Shown here piece by piece: positions 23,780-36,083 of a stretch of DNA of 64,000 nucleotides. Origin of the DNA: Hippophae tibetana. Lineage: Eukaryota; Streptophyta; Magnoliopsida; Rosales; Elaeagnaceae. Each line of letters starts with the position of its first letter. The stretch's first letter is position 1. A program made the translations under genes and the position numbers. The stretch covers positions 38,480,501-38,544,500 of the forward strand of contig CM072804.1 in the NCBI GenBank assembly GCA_037013495.1. Reading direction: 5' to 3'. Below the pieces are notes generated by a model, which was not told where the DNA came from, ran no database searches, and saw nothing but the letters and a program-made list of their open reading frames with translations.

Positions 23780-24543
23780 AGGTCCATTTTGAGGAGGATA
23801 ATTTTTGTTTCTATTTTGGTGAGTACAGTTTTGGTTATTAATCTGATTTTTAGTTTTCATGTTTCTTTCTTTAGGTTTCAGAATTGCAGAGGAGGATTTC
23901 TTATTGGTACTATTGTTTGAGACAACAAGTACTTCATCTCTTTGATCTTTTTTTCGGGCTTCTTCTTCTATTCTTAATCAGGTTATAAGAATTTCTAAAG
24001 AAAATTCCTTAGTTTTATGTCTAAGTGCATTCTTAAAATCTTTCCAAGGAGGGGGTAATTTATCTATAATAACAGCTACTTGAAATTGTTCATCTAAAGC
24101 CATACCTTCATAAGTTATTTCGTGTGCTATCTTATGTAGTTCCTATGATTGAGCTTCCATATATTTGCGATCAATCATTTGGTACTACATGTATCTATTA
24201 ACAACGTACTTCTTAGTTCCAACTTTCTCAGTGTTGTACTTCTTTTGAAGTACATCCCAAATTTTCTTAGCATACTTTTCAAAATTATAATAGTCATACA
24301 AGTCATCAACTAATCCATTAAGAATAAAATTTTTGCATAGAAAATAATTTTCCATCCAAGTGTCTAAATCCTTAGTTGTAGCTTCAGTAAGAGGATTAGA
24401 CAGTGTTGGGTTTTTAGTAGTAAGAGTAGATGTGACCTTTTTCATGGTTAGGAAAAATAACATTTTTTTCTCCATTTTTTAAAGTGTTGTCCCTCAAAAT
24501 GGAATGGTTTATTAAGATCAAAAGTTAACATTTTGGTAGACAT
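23780..24543 (-). pseudogene. Copia gag (UBN2 type), element C
   Basis: ATG at 24543 starts MSTKMLTFDLNKPF, the family N-terminus, followed by FEGQHFKKWRKKM and DLDTWMENYFLCKNFILNGL. The first stop comes after NRYM (24185); beyond it AHEITYEGMALDEQF and DKLPPPWKDFKNALRHKTKE are readable with further in-frame stops. The ATG is only 25 bases from the LTR end, which leaves no room for a normal leader. Confidence 0.85.
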
Positions 24544-24568
24544 GGTAGATAAAAATACGTCTTAAAAT

Positions 24569-25435
24569 TTTTGGAACAAGTATGTGAAAATAATGTAAGA
24601 ACAATATTACCGATAATTTGAAATGAGCTCCTTGGGTTGAGTCACATAATAGATTGCTCTCTTTAAGACATTTCGTGACTCTACCCAAACTTGTGCAAGA
24701 AAACATAACCTCGTCGTTCCCAGGATAAAACAACACAAAATCTTTGTTTTTTTGCTCAAAACTTCACTACACTGATGAAGACTAGAATACAACACCTCTA
24801 AAGTTTATGTTGCACGAAAAGCTCAAAACAATTTAGTATCTTCTTCTTTTATTTCTGAGAGTGTTTTCTAGTAAGAGATGTTTTTGATTGATGATGTTAA
24901 ACTAGGAGCTGAGGCCCTCTATTTATAGGTTTGATAAAATGTGTGACATTTAAGATAATAATGGTAATGTTTGGAAAGAGTAACGATCATTAATGAGTGG
25001 AAAAAGTAATGGATATTTCAGAGAGAAAAAGTAACTGATATTTTCTGAGTAAAAAAAATAACGGCCATTTTCGAAGTAAAGGAAAATAACGGTCATTTTA
25101 TAAGTTAAGAAAAAAATGGCCATTTTCTGAGTAAAAAAGTAACGATCATTTTTCTGAGTGAAAAAGTAATTTAAAAAACAATTCCAAAAAAATAAAATTC
25201 CACCTCACATCACCTCATACACACACGTAAGGTCGGTCAGTCAGACGCGTGTGTGTGTGATATCACATTTGTCTAGGTCCTCTCCCCTTCCACAAAAGTG
25301 GGTGCCCCTTGGGGCCCAAACTCAATAGCCAATCCTTTTCTATTTATACATCTTCTACGTGATGTAAAATAGCAATGCGGGACAAGGCACAAAATGACAT
25401 CAATTGTTTTTAGAAAAAAATCACAATTTCCAATA
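24569..25435 (-). repeat. 5' LTR of copia element C
   Basis: 867 bp, homologous to 20153-20975; ends decayed (TTTTGGAAC at the low end, TTCCAATA at the high end). Followed by the target duplication GTTTT. Confidence 0.9.
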
Positions 25436-25440
25436 GTTTT

Positions 25441-26189
25441 TTAAGAAGTTCTAACAATATAGAGAAAAGGATAAATTGTGTACATATTTAAAGGATTCTT
25501 TGAAAATCATAGAAATATTTTCATATTTTCCTTCTTTTCGTTGTTTCTTTAATCTAATGTAGCCTAGTGGCTAGTAAATCTGGCCTCTATCTTGGATTCA
25601 TTAGGAGAACATGAAAATTTTCTATATTCTCCAAACACAAACATAATTACATGGAAGATTTATTTCTTTTTGCTTTATGCCTTAGGTTCATAATTCAGCC
25701 TACAAGAATATTCTCAAATTAGCCACAATAGCTACATCTCATCAAAGGAGATGGGTAAGAGTGAGGTGGAGAACTCTGATACATACTCCTCACGTACAAG
25801 GATATTGCCTAGTAAATTGGCTAGCAATGCCACAACAATAAGTGTGATCAATGGAGTTGGAAAAATAGGGTCCTTGACTATGAGGAGTAGTACACGGAGG
25901 AAAAGAAAAGGGAGTGCTCACATTGAATTTTGCATAAGGATGGTAGTGGTGACAAGTTGGAATGATAGTAGTACAAGTAGTACACCACTACTAGAACAAT
26001 GGGAAGTGCTAACCTTAGGTGAATGGATCACCTTGCTAAGGAGATTTGGATGAGATGAAGCAACATATTTTCCTTTTCATCTTTAACTTTATTGTCTTCA
26101 GTAGTATCCCCTGAATATCTGAGGTAGTATTTGGAGGATCAATAATACTACTAGAGGCAACAAAAGCTATAATAGTGACCTTAGCTTTC
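25441..26189. other. No recognised gene
   Basis: AT-rich DNA beyond the copia element. A 100-codon plus-strand frame (25751-26053, MGKSEVENSDTYSS) has no recognisable domain and is not supported as a gene; weak serine/threonine-rich composition only. Confidence 0.4.
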
Positions 26190-27235
26190 ATTGCATATTT
26201 GTTTGTGCGATTTAGTTTCTGAAAGCACTAAGTGGCAATGTGTCCTTGATTTCCATATTCAAAGCACCTTATTTCGTTTAAGTGACCTTTACTTACTTTC
26301 TCAGAATCACTTTATGAGTCTTCATCATCTTTGGCAGCTCTTGAGGTTTTGGAACTAGCAGTATCTCTTCAAGTAGTCTCAAAAGGAGGTTTCTTCTTAA
26401 AAAATATGGTAAATCTTTGAGCAAGGAATGCCATTTCCTACTCATTAGGATCAAAATCATCTTTATTATAACTAATATAAGTGACAATTATATTAATACT
26501 AGGACCACTTTCCTTGGTGGCTTTCAGAGCCAAGTTTTTTGCCTTATTTTCCACATTTTGAACTTGTTTGGCAAAAGGTGATGAAGTTTGAAGACTTTAA
26601 CAAGGAGTTCATGAGGCTTGTATATCGACTCAAGCATGATAACTTTGGTATGAAATTGATAGGGTAGGCTAGCTAATAGGCCTATCCAAGTTATAGGAAT
26701 AATTAACAATGTTTGAAAAGCGAGCATAGAATTTGTCAAAGGTTTCATCCTTCTGCATGATACATAGTTCAAAATCTCTATTCAACTTCATAATTCTAGA
26801 TCTTTTGAAAGCTTATGTATCTTTATGAGTAGTCTCTAAAATTTTCCAAGCTTATTTTGAATAAGTAAAACTTTAAATTCTTCTAAACTCATCAGGCATC
26901 ATAGCCTTGATAATTGATATAAACCTTTGTTGTTCCATTCAGATTCCTTACTTTCTTCATTTTTCCACATTACCTACCATAGGTTTAGGAATCACGATAT
27001 TATCTAGTGTGGTTTTAGTTATGTAAGTCCACCCATTTTCAATAAGGAAATAACATGGTCTCTTTAGGATCACAAAAAGGTCCTTATTCATGATTTTCAA
27101 TAGGCATAATTCAACACATCGAAAAGTGGAGATCTACCTACATTACCTCCTTCTCCTGACTCTATTCAAGATAAAGGGTGGGTGTGAACCAGCAAGTTAA
27201 CAAAATCAAAACCTAAATAGTTAAACTCAAAAGGG
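26190..27235 (-). pseudogene. Second Ty1/copia gag fragment
   Basis: Minus-strand gag remnant with many stops and frameshifts. Readable in order: NGWTYITKTTLDN (about 27035), MPDEFRRI (26900), AWKILETTHKDT (26850), AFKRSRIMKLNRDFE and DETFDKFYARFSNIVN (26800-26690), then a knuckle remnant CFEYGNQGHIAT (26260-26220) with one cysteine replaced by Tyr. This follows the DUF4219/UBN2 gag layout. No protease, integrase or RT follows, so the element is truncated. Confidence 0.7.
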
Positions 27236-27239
27236 TGAA

Positions 27240-27254
27240 CCTAGTTTGATACCA
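27240..27254 (-). promoter_or_regulatory. Initiator tRNA-Met primer-binding site
   Basis: Minus strand TGGTATCAAACTAGG resembles the TGGTATCAGAGC primer site of copia elements. It lies just upstream of the gag fragment, which supports the LTR call to its right. Confidence 0.65.
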
Positions 27255-28524
27255 ATTAAAAGAGTGCATGATCAATATATGACTAGGGTAAGGAGATATT
27301 GACTCCTAAAGGACTTATCCCTAATTTGCAAGGAAACAAATAATATACTACTTATATAGTTAACATAGTAGAATCATAAATAATATAATATCAAAAGTAA
27401 AAAAATTTAGTAATAGATATTATATGTCAATCATGAAGCAGGTAAACAAAAAATGTTTTCTTATCGAAGTTTAAGCTAATATTATGTTGAAAAATACACA
27501 CCTTAAACTTGGATTGTACTAACAAAAATTTAAATTATGCATAAACACTTGATATAATGAGGTAGACCTATATAGAGATCATATCCATATGGTTACATCC
27601 TTGGGTTGCTTAAGGTAACCAATTAGTATCAAATGATTCAATAAACAATAAACAAGTTACAATGCTATTAGATAGTAAAAACACTATTGTCTCTATCAAT
27701 TGGAATGGACCTCCGTCCCAATTTCCTACTATTGCTTTTCACTTGTTTCCTCTGTAACTATTTGGTTCAACACTCAAACCCACCTGTATTTCGAAGCCAA
27801 CACCATCCAATGTGATGTGATTGAAAACCAATGATCAATAATAGTAAGTGCATTAACTCATAACCTCATGGGACATATAGTCTAGTAGTAATATCAAATC
27901 GTGTATTGGAGAAATAGTCAAACATGTACTTACATAGATTGCAATTTGATTACTAAACTCACAAAAAAGATTCATTCTCAAATATAAGCTCTCCAAAATA
28001 ATTTCAAAATTTGATATAATTCTTAGTGTGTATTTTGGTAGAATTTTTGCTCTTGAACAAAGGGTAAAGAAGAGAGAAAATAGTGGGGTATTTAAAGTGC
28101 TCAATTTTTTCACCTCGCCAAAAACCTCACCAAGGGTGATGGAGAGGGTGGTAATAAGTATGGTAGAAAGCTAGTTGGGGAGGTGCTAAAAAGTCACATT
28201 TTTTTGTTTCCAAAAATTGTCGAATGGACTCCATAAATACCCGTACTTGAAATGAACCAAACACAAGTGACAACATCAGCTCACTCACAAGCTCTCTCTT
28301 CGAAAACCAACACTCTCAACCTAGAATTTACACTATGAAAACCAACCCAACGTATGTGTAAACATACTCACACAAAAAGTGTACCTAACTATGTACGTGT
28401 GTAAATTACTGATCACAATAACCAACCTTACATAGAGGAGGACAAAAATACTAAGTAAAATAACAAACATCATATTTTGTACATGGGAAGCCAACACACA
28501 AATACAAGTACAATGAAATTTACA
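27255..28524 (-). repeat. Probable 5' LTR of the second copia element
   Basis: Assigned from position next to the primer site and from a promoter-like segment: TTTAAATA (minus, 28089-28096) followed by CCCCACTATTTTCTCTC. The outer end is placed at TGTAAATTTCATTGTAC (minus, 28524) because homology with 12957-13096 stops at the equivalent place. No second LTR is available, so both boundaries are approximate. Confidence 0.5.
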
Positions 28525-28544
28525 ATATTATATCAATTAAGTAG

Positions 28545-30079
28545 ATTGATATGGTTGCATCTAGAGTATGTAACAAGCCTTTAAATCCCTAGGTTGGCCT
28601 AATGGATGAGTTTAAGTCTCATGAGGGCTTTTAGAGATGACACCTACAAGAATCAAACTAAAATGCAAAAAATAAAAATAACACATAATCAAATAAAAAA
28701 TTTTAACCAAATAAAAATGAAAAATAATAAAGTACAAAAATAGAAAAACTTTTCATGTACTAAAAACTTCACAACTAAAATCCATACCCTAAGTCATTTT
28801 AATATTCTAAACATTTATAGTTTACAATAATAATTAGTGAAAAATCATATTCATACTCAAATAAAAATGTATCAATATTAATTTGCTCAATTTTAGTGTA
28901 TGGTATCCACATTTGCTTCGACTCTATTCTCACAAGGCATATTCTTAAAACATTGATCCTATTGGTTCAAGCACTCATTCAAAGGTATATACAAATATAA
29001 TTTATTTAAGGAAATGGAAAAATAGGTTAGCATATGTTTAAAGAATAAAATGATCAATGTAGTGTATAATATTAATCTTATGGAAGGAATGAAATGAAAT
29101 CTTTTGTAAAGAAATGAAATACTACCTTCATACATCAATAAAATTCATCAAATAAAAGTTTTTAAGTTATAAGCCTTTAAGAGATGAAGAAACTGCAATG
29201 ACTTCTTGGGGATTTCTTTCCTATCTTTCTTTTGGATTTAACCATTTCTTACCACATTGTAAGATATTTATGGGTCATAGTATTTAGTTTATACTATTTA
29301 TTTTTCTCTCTTTTTTTTTTACTTTTTTCTTTGGAAAATTTCTTTTTTTAGAGAGGACCTATATATAGTTTGTACATATTTTTGTATGATATAGTAAGTG
29401 CCTAATTTTTGAATTTTTTTTATTGTCTTAGGTTACCCCATATATGTTTATTTTTTAGAAGTCATGCATCAATGAAGAGAAGGGCATAAACTTTCAGTTT
29501 TTATTTAAGTCATTCAATTTAAGCAATAAAAAAATATATGCCACTTTATTAGATATAAAAATCCTAGCATTCAATGTAAAACCTATAGAGAACATCTAAT
29601 AATTTGAAATTGATTAAAAAAAGTATTTAAAAGATTAGAAAAATATTATGATTCAAATGGGAAGATAATGGCTCAAAGTATTCTCACAAGGTAGTTTCCA
29701 ATATTTGATTCAAAAGCATTGATATTGGGTTTAATGTAATTTCAACATTTCGTCATGAAATACAAATTATGACAAAAATTTACCAATTATCCCATTACTC
29801 CATGAAATGTTTAGAAAATTAATCTAACAAGGGAAAGACTTAATCTTTACTTAAAGTTAAATAAAAGCACATAAAAACAAATAAAAATATGAAATTTCAT
29901 GTTCATCCATCAATCCAAACTTTTAAATTTACTTTAGATAGAATACTGTGTACTTCTCATAAAGTTTAACAAACAGTTATAAAATTAATAGTTCCAAACA
30001 ATGTTCAAATGACAAAAAAATAATAATTAACATAAACAAAAGCAAATTAAAATAAAGAAAATAATATTAGCTACAATGA
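28545..30079 (-). mobile_element. 3' untranslated domain of Athila-like element D
   Basis: Non-coding region matching 45900-47400 of element H (for example AACAAGCCTTTAAATCCC and TGGGTCATAGTAT). It reads on the minus strand after the hairpin block and gag1 remnant of D. No polypurine tract or F1-type LTR is left at its low end; the copia LTR is there instead. Confidence 0.65.
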
Positions 30080-30240
30080 TGGGTTGCCTTCCATCTAGCA
30101 GCTAGTTTAATGTCTCAGAAAGAAGCAAATAAAATAAAAGGGTTACCTCCTATGGACTGTATTTGTTTTAGTGAGATGTTGCTTTGGATATTTCGTCATT
30201 TTGCTAACTCAATATCCCATGTCATTGAGTTCTATTGTCC
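30080..30240 (-). other. Decayed hairpin block of element D
   Basis: Contains GATGGGTTGCCTTCCATCTAGC and the CATTGAG segment, as at 47425-47530, but the inverted arms have been lost (AATGTCTCAGAAAG). Lies at the end of gag1 as in element A. Confidence 0.55.
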
Positions 30241-30840
30241 TTCTAACCTAGTAACTATTCTTTGCCTTACTTTTGTAAGTGCTCAGTTAGCTGATTCACC
30301 TATACTTCTGTATTTTTAATAAAAGCCTCCATATATTCCAACCTTTAATTTGTTTGTGATTGGTTATCTTCTCTTACTTGAATGAATGCATTCAAGTTAT
30401 TATCTAGTGTTGGCTTATTGGGAGGATTCATGGGCACTTGTTGGTAGAATTGTTGGCCCTGCTGGTTTGAGCTCTAGGAGAATGGACGGTTGTTTTACCT
30501 CCAGGAGAAATTGGAATGATTTCCACCCTGGGTTGTTGGTATATGCATTGGGATATTACTAGGTCTTAGTTTGTAACCCCCCAACACATTAACCTACTCA
30601 GGTCCAACATTTGCTTCTCCTTGATATGGATAGTCATCATTAGGTTGTCCCAAAGTACTACATAAGCTACATTGTTCTTTATTGGTTGTGGCATGTGTTA
30701 TAAGAAACTCAACTCGCTTGGTAAGTTGTCCAAGATGTATTTGAACTTCAGTACCATAATCTATTTCATGGACTCTCGCTCTCCTTACTAGGGAGCTTTT
30801 CTACTAGGAATTAGCATCTAACATTTTAAGATAGTCAAAT
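30241..30840 (-). pseudogene. gag1 C-terminal fragment of element D
   Basis: Homologous to 2770-3340 of element A: the same segments for the Pro/Asn-rich region (CTCCAGGAGAAATT, on plus), the knuckle region and the terminal coiled-coil-like part. Stops and frameshifts throughout. The capsid part is absent; the sequence jumps at about 30840 into AT-rich leader-like DNA. Confidence 0.7.
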
Positions 30841-31100
30841 ATTTTAAGATTTTAAAATATTATATTATATATATATATATGAATTAAAAAAATAAAGTTT
30901 AAAAATAAATTTTTATTTTTATTATTTTTAAAGAAAATATAAAATATTTAAAGTTAATTAATAATCAAGATATTTTAAAATTTTAAATAAAAACTTACAA
31001 TATTTACAACACAAAATTTTCTTAAGAATTTGATAACAAAAATTTAAAAACGCCATTCCTTCTCAACCACAATTGGAAACTTCTTGGAGTTTGAAAAGCG
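30841..31100 (-). other. Leader remnant and decayed primer site of element D
   Basis: AT-rich stretch with a (TA)n run near 30866-30882, then TATTTACAACACAAAATTTT...AAAAACGCCATTCC, matching the sequence next to the primer site in elements A and H. The primer site itself (about 31063-31080) is hardly recognisable. Orientation changes just beyond it, where element E begins. Confidence 0.5.
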
Positions 31101-31761
31101 ATTCCTCACTCACTTCTCAACAAAGAGAAAACTATCAAAGTCCTCTACATAATTTAAACATAAATTCTATTTTCATAAGCCTTAGTATGAGTGCTTGAAC
31201 TCCTTTGATTTAGTGAATTGAGAGTACTAACTTGTGAGGAGTAGAGTCAAAGCGAATTCAATTTTTTGACAATGAAATTGGGTAAATTTAAATTGAAACA
31301 TTTTTGAAATGAAGTATGAAAATGATTTTATACTAATTATTATTATAAACTATGATTATTTAAGAAGTTGAAAATAATTTGTGCTTTAGATTTTAATTAT
31401 GATCTTAAAGGAGATTAAAAAGCATAAGACATTTTTATGTTTGGTTTTATTTTGTTTTGTTTTCTTATTTTATTTTATTTTATTTTTAAGTTAATTTTTT
31501 ATTTTATTTAGTTTTTATTTTTATTTTTTATTTTAATTTTATGATTTTGAGATTTTTTTTAATTTCTTTTTAATTTTTACATTTAGTTCAATGTTTGTAG
31601 GTATCAAAACTAAAAACCCTCAGGAGACTGAAAATCATCCACTAGGGAAACCTAGGGGTTTGCATACACTAAATGCAACCATGCCAATCCAAGGAAGTGA
31701 TTTAGGATAGTTTAATTTTTAGTTTTCATTTTAGATTTTACTATTTCTCTTGATAAAAGAC
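31101..31761 (+). mobile_element. 3' untranslated domain of element E
   Basis: Plus-sense match to 10540-11100 of element B (TTAGTATGAGTGCTTGAAC, CCCTCAGGAGACTG, CACTAGGGAAACC). It continues after the hAT-like insertion at 32919 into the polypurine tract GAAGTTGGTTGGGG. Confidence 0.7.
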
Positions 31762-32918
31762 TAGAGGTGTCCACGGTCCGATCAGGTTTGGTTTTGGGTA
31801 AAACAAATTTAACCAAACTGGACTGTTCACATTGCTTAAATCAGAACGGATCGGACCGTTTGGCTATCCAAAATTTTGTAACTAAACGGTTTGGTCCGGT
31901 TTGGTTAACAGTTTTGAATGGTTTGGTCCAGTTTGGTTAATAGTTTTGAATTGTTTACTTCGGTTAATAATATATAAATATGATATAGTCAAATAAGATA
32001 CAATCAAATGTGATGCTCATCAATCATCATACATAAAATGATCTGGATTTTGAACACCCATAATGTTACCCAACTTGCCAGAGAATATAGAGAGAATTCC
32101 ATAACCACTTTACTTAGAAATCATTGGCATTTCAAAACTCAAAACAAAAAGTTACATTAATCAACAAATGTAAACAAAAATTCTGACTTGAAGGATTCAC
32201 TCAGTTTTCTATCAGAATATATTATGTCTATATTCCTCCATACTCACCAATTTTTGTACACTCGTAATGCTACATAACTTGCCTATTGTAAAACTAAAAT
32301 GAAGAAACGCTAATACAACTTCCAAATCTAACTTGTAATGGGGAAAAGTATATCAGCTCATCACTTTAGTTCGCTAATACAACATTTGTTTAGAAAATTG
32401 TACTCGATATATCAGAAACTAAAAAAAACAAGTATTGCCAACCAATCCAAAATATAGACAATGTCTTGTACACAAAATTCTATTGAGAATGTTTGGACAG
32501 TCACATGTAATAGTTCATCCGTAAACTCAAACATATATCAGTCAGCTCATTACATACCTATTTTGTCCATGGATGACAGAACTAGAGGCTGGCTGGTGGT
32601 GGAGGCGATGCGAGGATGGTTAGGTGCTGTTAGAGACAACGATGGTGAGGATGCATATATCATTTTAGGGTTTGATTCGAAGAAGGAAAGTGCGAGTGAA
32701 TTGAATGGAAGGATGTTGTAATTTTGTTATATACATTTTTTTAATTAAAAACTTTTTAATATATTATTAAAACTGGTCTGGTCTAGTCTGATCGCTTTAA
32801 AAATTAGTATAACTAGACCAGATCATTTGAAAATCGATTTTAGTTACTACACACTGGACCAAACCAGTTCAATTTGTTGGTTTAATTCAATTCGATCCGA
32901 TTTTTAGACACCCCTTTA
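31762..32918. mobile_element. Second hAT-like non-autonomous element
   Basis: Inserted in the 3' domain of element E, splitting a segment that is continuous in elements B and H. Ends are inverted: AGAGGTGTCCACGG (left) and AAAGGGGTGTCTAAA (right, minus); subterminal GGTTTGGTCCGGTTTGG-type words repeat on both sides. The flanks AAGACTAG and GGGACTAG are compatible with a decayed 8-bp duplication, so the boundaries are good to a few bases. The middle (32560-32720) is much less AT-rich and on the minus strand contains AAACCCTAAAATG, typical of plant gene starts, so it may hold the beginning of a transposase gene or captured host sequence. Confidence 0.62.
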
Positions 32919-32947
32919 CGGGACTAGCAAGAAGTTGGTTGGGGTTA

Positions 32948-34278
32948 TGATGATAAAATTACTAAAATTACCATAATTTAATGTACTTTAATTGATTAAA
33001 TAGATTTATATTTGTATGATTCTATCATATTTTTATATAAATTTGTCTTTTCAAAAAATTATTTTTTAAGTATTTTTGTTCAAAAATAATTTAAACACTC
33101 GAAGAAAAATACTAGAGGGAATAAATAAAAAATATGTTGAGAAACAAATGAGAAAAAAATGAAAAAATTGGATAAAATGGGTCAAAAATGTCGAGTCCTA
33201 TGCGTGCCCCGCGAGCTCCATGTAGAGCTATACGGATATCATCCTGAGCACCACGCGTGCAACATCGAGTCATGTGTATGTCACGCCAAGCCTCGCGTGC
33301 ACCTGCAAATATATACTTGAAATCCTACACGAGTTAACATAAGTTCCATCGCAAATCTCGCCACACATGCGTGCTAGGCTATCCAAATTCATCCAAAACC
33401 AATTTTTGAGATATTTTCCTATTTTTTTACCTGTTCCTCACCTATAGAAGGAAACTCTCCCTAATCTCAAAACACTAATTTCTGAGCTCTTCTCTTTCTC
33501 TAGCTTTCTTTCTCTAGGAAGATTTCTTAGTTTTTTAGTTTTAAAGTTATTCTCTTTTTAAGAAGAACTAATTATACTGTTGTAAATTTTTAGTTTTTGA
33601 TTCAATAAATGGAAATTCAAACCTGTTTGGAGGTTTTCCAGGAATAGAATTAGTATCAAAGTTCTATAAGGATTTTTTTGAGGTATAATTTTAAAATGAA
33701 TTTGTTACAGTTATTTTTATGTTTTATTCTTATATATTATATTTAACTTGCCTTTGATTAAATTTAACATGACTGACTGTTTGTAAATATGATATAATAA
33801 TAACATTGTTATGCTTGCAAAATATTAAATTGGTAAAACATTTCTATAAAATAAATTGATTTTATTTTTATTCAAGATTCTATATTAATGATGTTTGAGA
33901 GAAATATATTATTTTTCATTACAAACTTAAATCTAAAAATTAGATTTTAAGGTTTAATTATGCGGTCTGATTTAGAGTAATGTTATTTTATTTGTTGGTA
34001 CAATCGCTCGGTAGTTAGAGTGAAACTCTATTTCAAAAGTTTTTATAAGAACTATTATTTAAAAATGTATTGTTAATATATTTTCAGTAATAGTTTTAAA
34101 ACTTAAAAGTTAGTACTTAGATAATTAAATGTTTAGGTTTAATTTGGATACCTTGACCAGATTTTAAATTTTCTAACCCTACCAAAGGTGGCATTTAAAT
34201 TGTTCATTTTCAATCTCTTAGAAAAATGAATTAATTTAATGAACCAAATTAATTATCGACCCCCTCCCCCCACAGGTG
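32948..34278 (+). repeat. 3' LTR of element E, truncated
   Basis: Begins TGATGATAAAATTAC after the polypurine tract (32929-32947) and matches the first three quarters of the LTR at 11118. A TATA-like TATAGAAG is at 33443. It stops at 34278 in the middle of the AGGTGTTAATTG segment, where minus-strand integrase sequence starts abruptly. Confidence 0.8.
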
Positions 34279-34620
34279 TTAATTGTTCATTCCACTTGAA
34301 GTATACAATTTAGAGGGATCTCATCTCTTTTTGAAATATTAGATATCCTTTGGCATCTGTCACACATCTTTACATAAATGTAAGAATCTTTAAATAGTGT
34401 GGGCAAAAAATAACTAGATTGAAGTACCTTAGCTGCTATTTTTGTGCTCACAAAGTGACCTCTATAGTATGAGTTATGGCAATGGTAAAGAATACTCTCA
34501 ACTTTATCACAAGGGACATACCTTCTCAAAATACTATTTAATGTCATGGAATAATTTCTTCTTTTGTTTCCATGTGGGGTTTGATGGAAGAATGTTGGCA
34601 ACTAAGAAATTTGCAATGTT
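34279..34620 (-). pseudogene. Integrase zinc-finger region, element F
   Basis: Minus-strand frame 34601-34287 holds the HHCC motif of Ty3/gypsy integrase: HCHNSYYRGHF, then TKIAAKVLQSSYFLPTLFKDS and CDRCQR. The catalytic core that should follow is absent because the sequence switches to LTR at 34278. Upstream the frame is broken before it joins RNase H copy 2. Confidence 0.82.
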
Positions 34621-34913
34621 TGCATACTATGGATTTCTATTTGAGATACAAAAAATAGTTACTTATCTAGAAAGGATTCCCCAATCACTATATTGTCATC
34701 CATTTTTGCTTCCCTTTCTAGTCTAGATAGATGGTCTGCTTTCTAATTTTTGTTCATTCTTTATGATGGATTTCCAAGTTAAATTCTTGTTGAAAGAGAA
34801 ATCATCTTATCAATCTTGGTTGGACATCCTTCTTTTTCATGAGGTACTTTATTGTAGAATGATCTGTGTAGATAGTCACTTTGATTCTAGCCAAATAAGA
34901 TTTGAATTTCTCA

Positions 34914-36083
34914 AAGGCATATACAATGGAAATGAGCTCTCTCACTATAGTAGCATAATTCATTTGACCCTTGTTCATTGTCTTGGTTTCATAGTATATG
35001 GCATGAAAATTTTGGTCTCTTCACTGTCCAAGAGTATCTCCAAATGAAAAATCACTATCATCACACATCAACTATGGGGGCTTGTTCTAATCGGGTGTGA
35101 CTATAACTGGTACTAACACTAGTTTCTCTTTAGTCACTTGGAATATTGTTAAACATTTATCATTCGAAAGGCATGTTTTTCCCAAAATATTACATAAGGG
35201 TTTGGAGATTTTGGAAAAATATTTTATGAATCTATGATAAAATCCTACATGCCCAAGAAAAATCCTTACTCCTCATAAATTTATAGGTGGTGGTACTTTC
35301 TTAATCACTTCTATCTTAGCTCTATCCACTTCTATACTGATATTTTATGGTCTAAGATTATACCTTCATGTACAATGAAATTACACTTTTCCCAATTTAA
35401 AGAAAATTGTTTCTTCATATATTTGTAGCACTGGGGAGAGATACTATAGACATTTATCAAAAGAGTTTCCAAAGACCGAAAAATCATCCATGAAGATTTC
35501 TAGATGCTTTTCCACTATGTTTGAGAAAATACCATTATGCAGCATTGAAATGTTGTAGATGCATTGCATAATCCAAATGACATTCTTCTAAAAGCAAAAT
35601 TTCCATAAGGACATATGAAGGTGGTGTTTATTAGACTTTAGATGCCACATCAATTTGGTTATAACCAAAGTATCCATCTAGAAGGCAAAAGAAATAATTC
35701 CCAACTAATCAGTCAATCAATTGATACATGAGTGGTAGAGGAAAATGGTCCTTCCTTGTAGCTTTATTTACTTTGCAAACATCCATAATACTCTCTATTC
35801 TATGATAGTACTAGTAGGTACTAACTTATTTGACTGATTTTCCACCACAATGATCCCTCATTTCTTTAGCACACATTGAACTGGACTTACCCTTTCACTA
35901 TCTGATATTAAGTAAATGATGCCTATGTCTAGCCACTTGACAATTTCCTTCTTCACCACCTCTTTCATAATGGCATTTACGCGGCATTGTGCATCTCTGA
36001 TAGGTTTATCGCAATCATCTATGAAATTTTTTTTCATGAATATTGATAGGCTTATTCTATTGATGTCGAAAATAGACCAGCCT
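34914..36083 (-). pseudogene. RT/RNase H copy 2 (distal), element F
   Basis: Second member of a ~1.17-kb tandem duplication. The RT palm motif FMDDFSVFG is readable around 35505-35480 and RNase H YTDHSTIKYLM further on (about 34860, just beyond the duplicated unit). Numerous stops. Its start at 36083 corresponds to an internal RT position, next to RNase H of copy 1. Confidence 0.75.

Larger units (their letters stand above)
20148..25440 (-). mobile_element. Ty1/copia element C, complete with target duplication but defective
   Basis: Two direct LTRs (20153-20975, 24569-25435) flank a minus-strand gag-pol remnant; the identical 5-bp duplication GTTTT lies at 20148-20152 and 25436-25440. Domain order is gag, protease, integrase, reverse transcriptase, RNase H, the copia order. 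Total 5.28 kb. Defects: stops in gag, Asp-to-Glu change in protease, loss of most RT including its catalytic core, and no recognisable primer site between LTR and gag. The LTRs differ visibly in length and sequence, so the insertion is not recent. Confidence 0.92.

Noticed and set aside
25751-26053. 100-codon plus-strand open frame
   Set aside because: No recognisable domain, no second copy and no codon or composition signal beyond a stop-free stretch.
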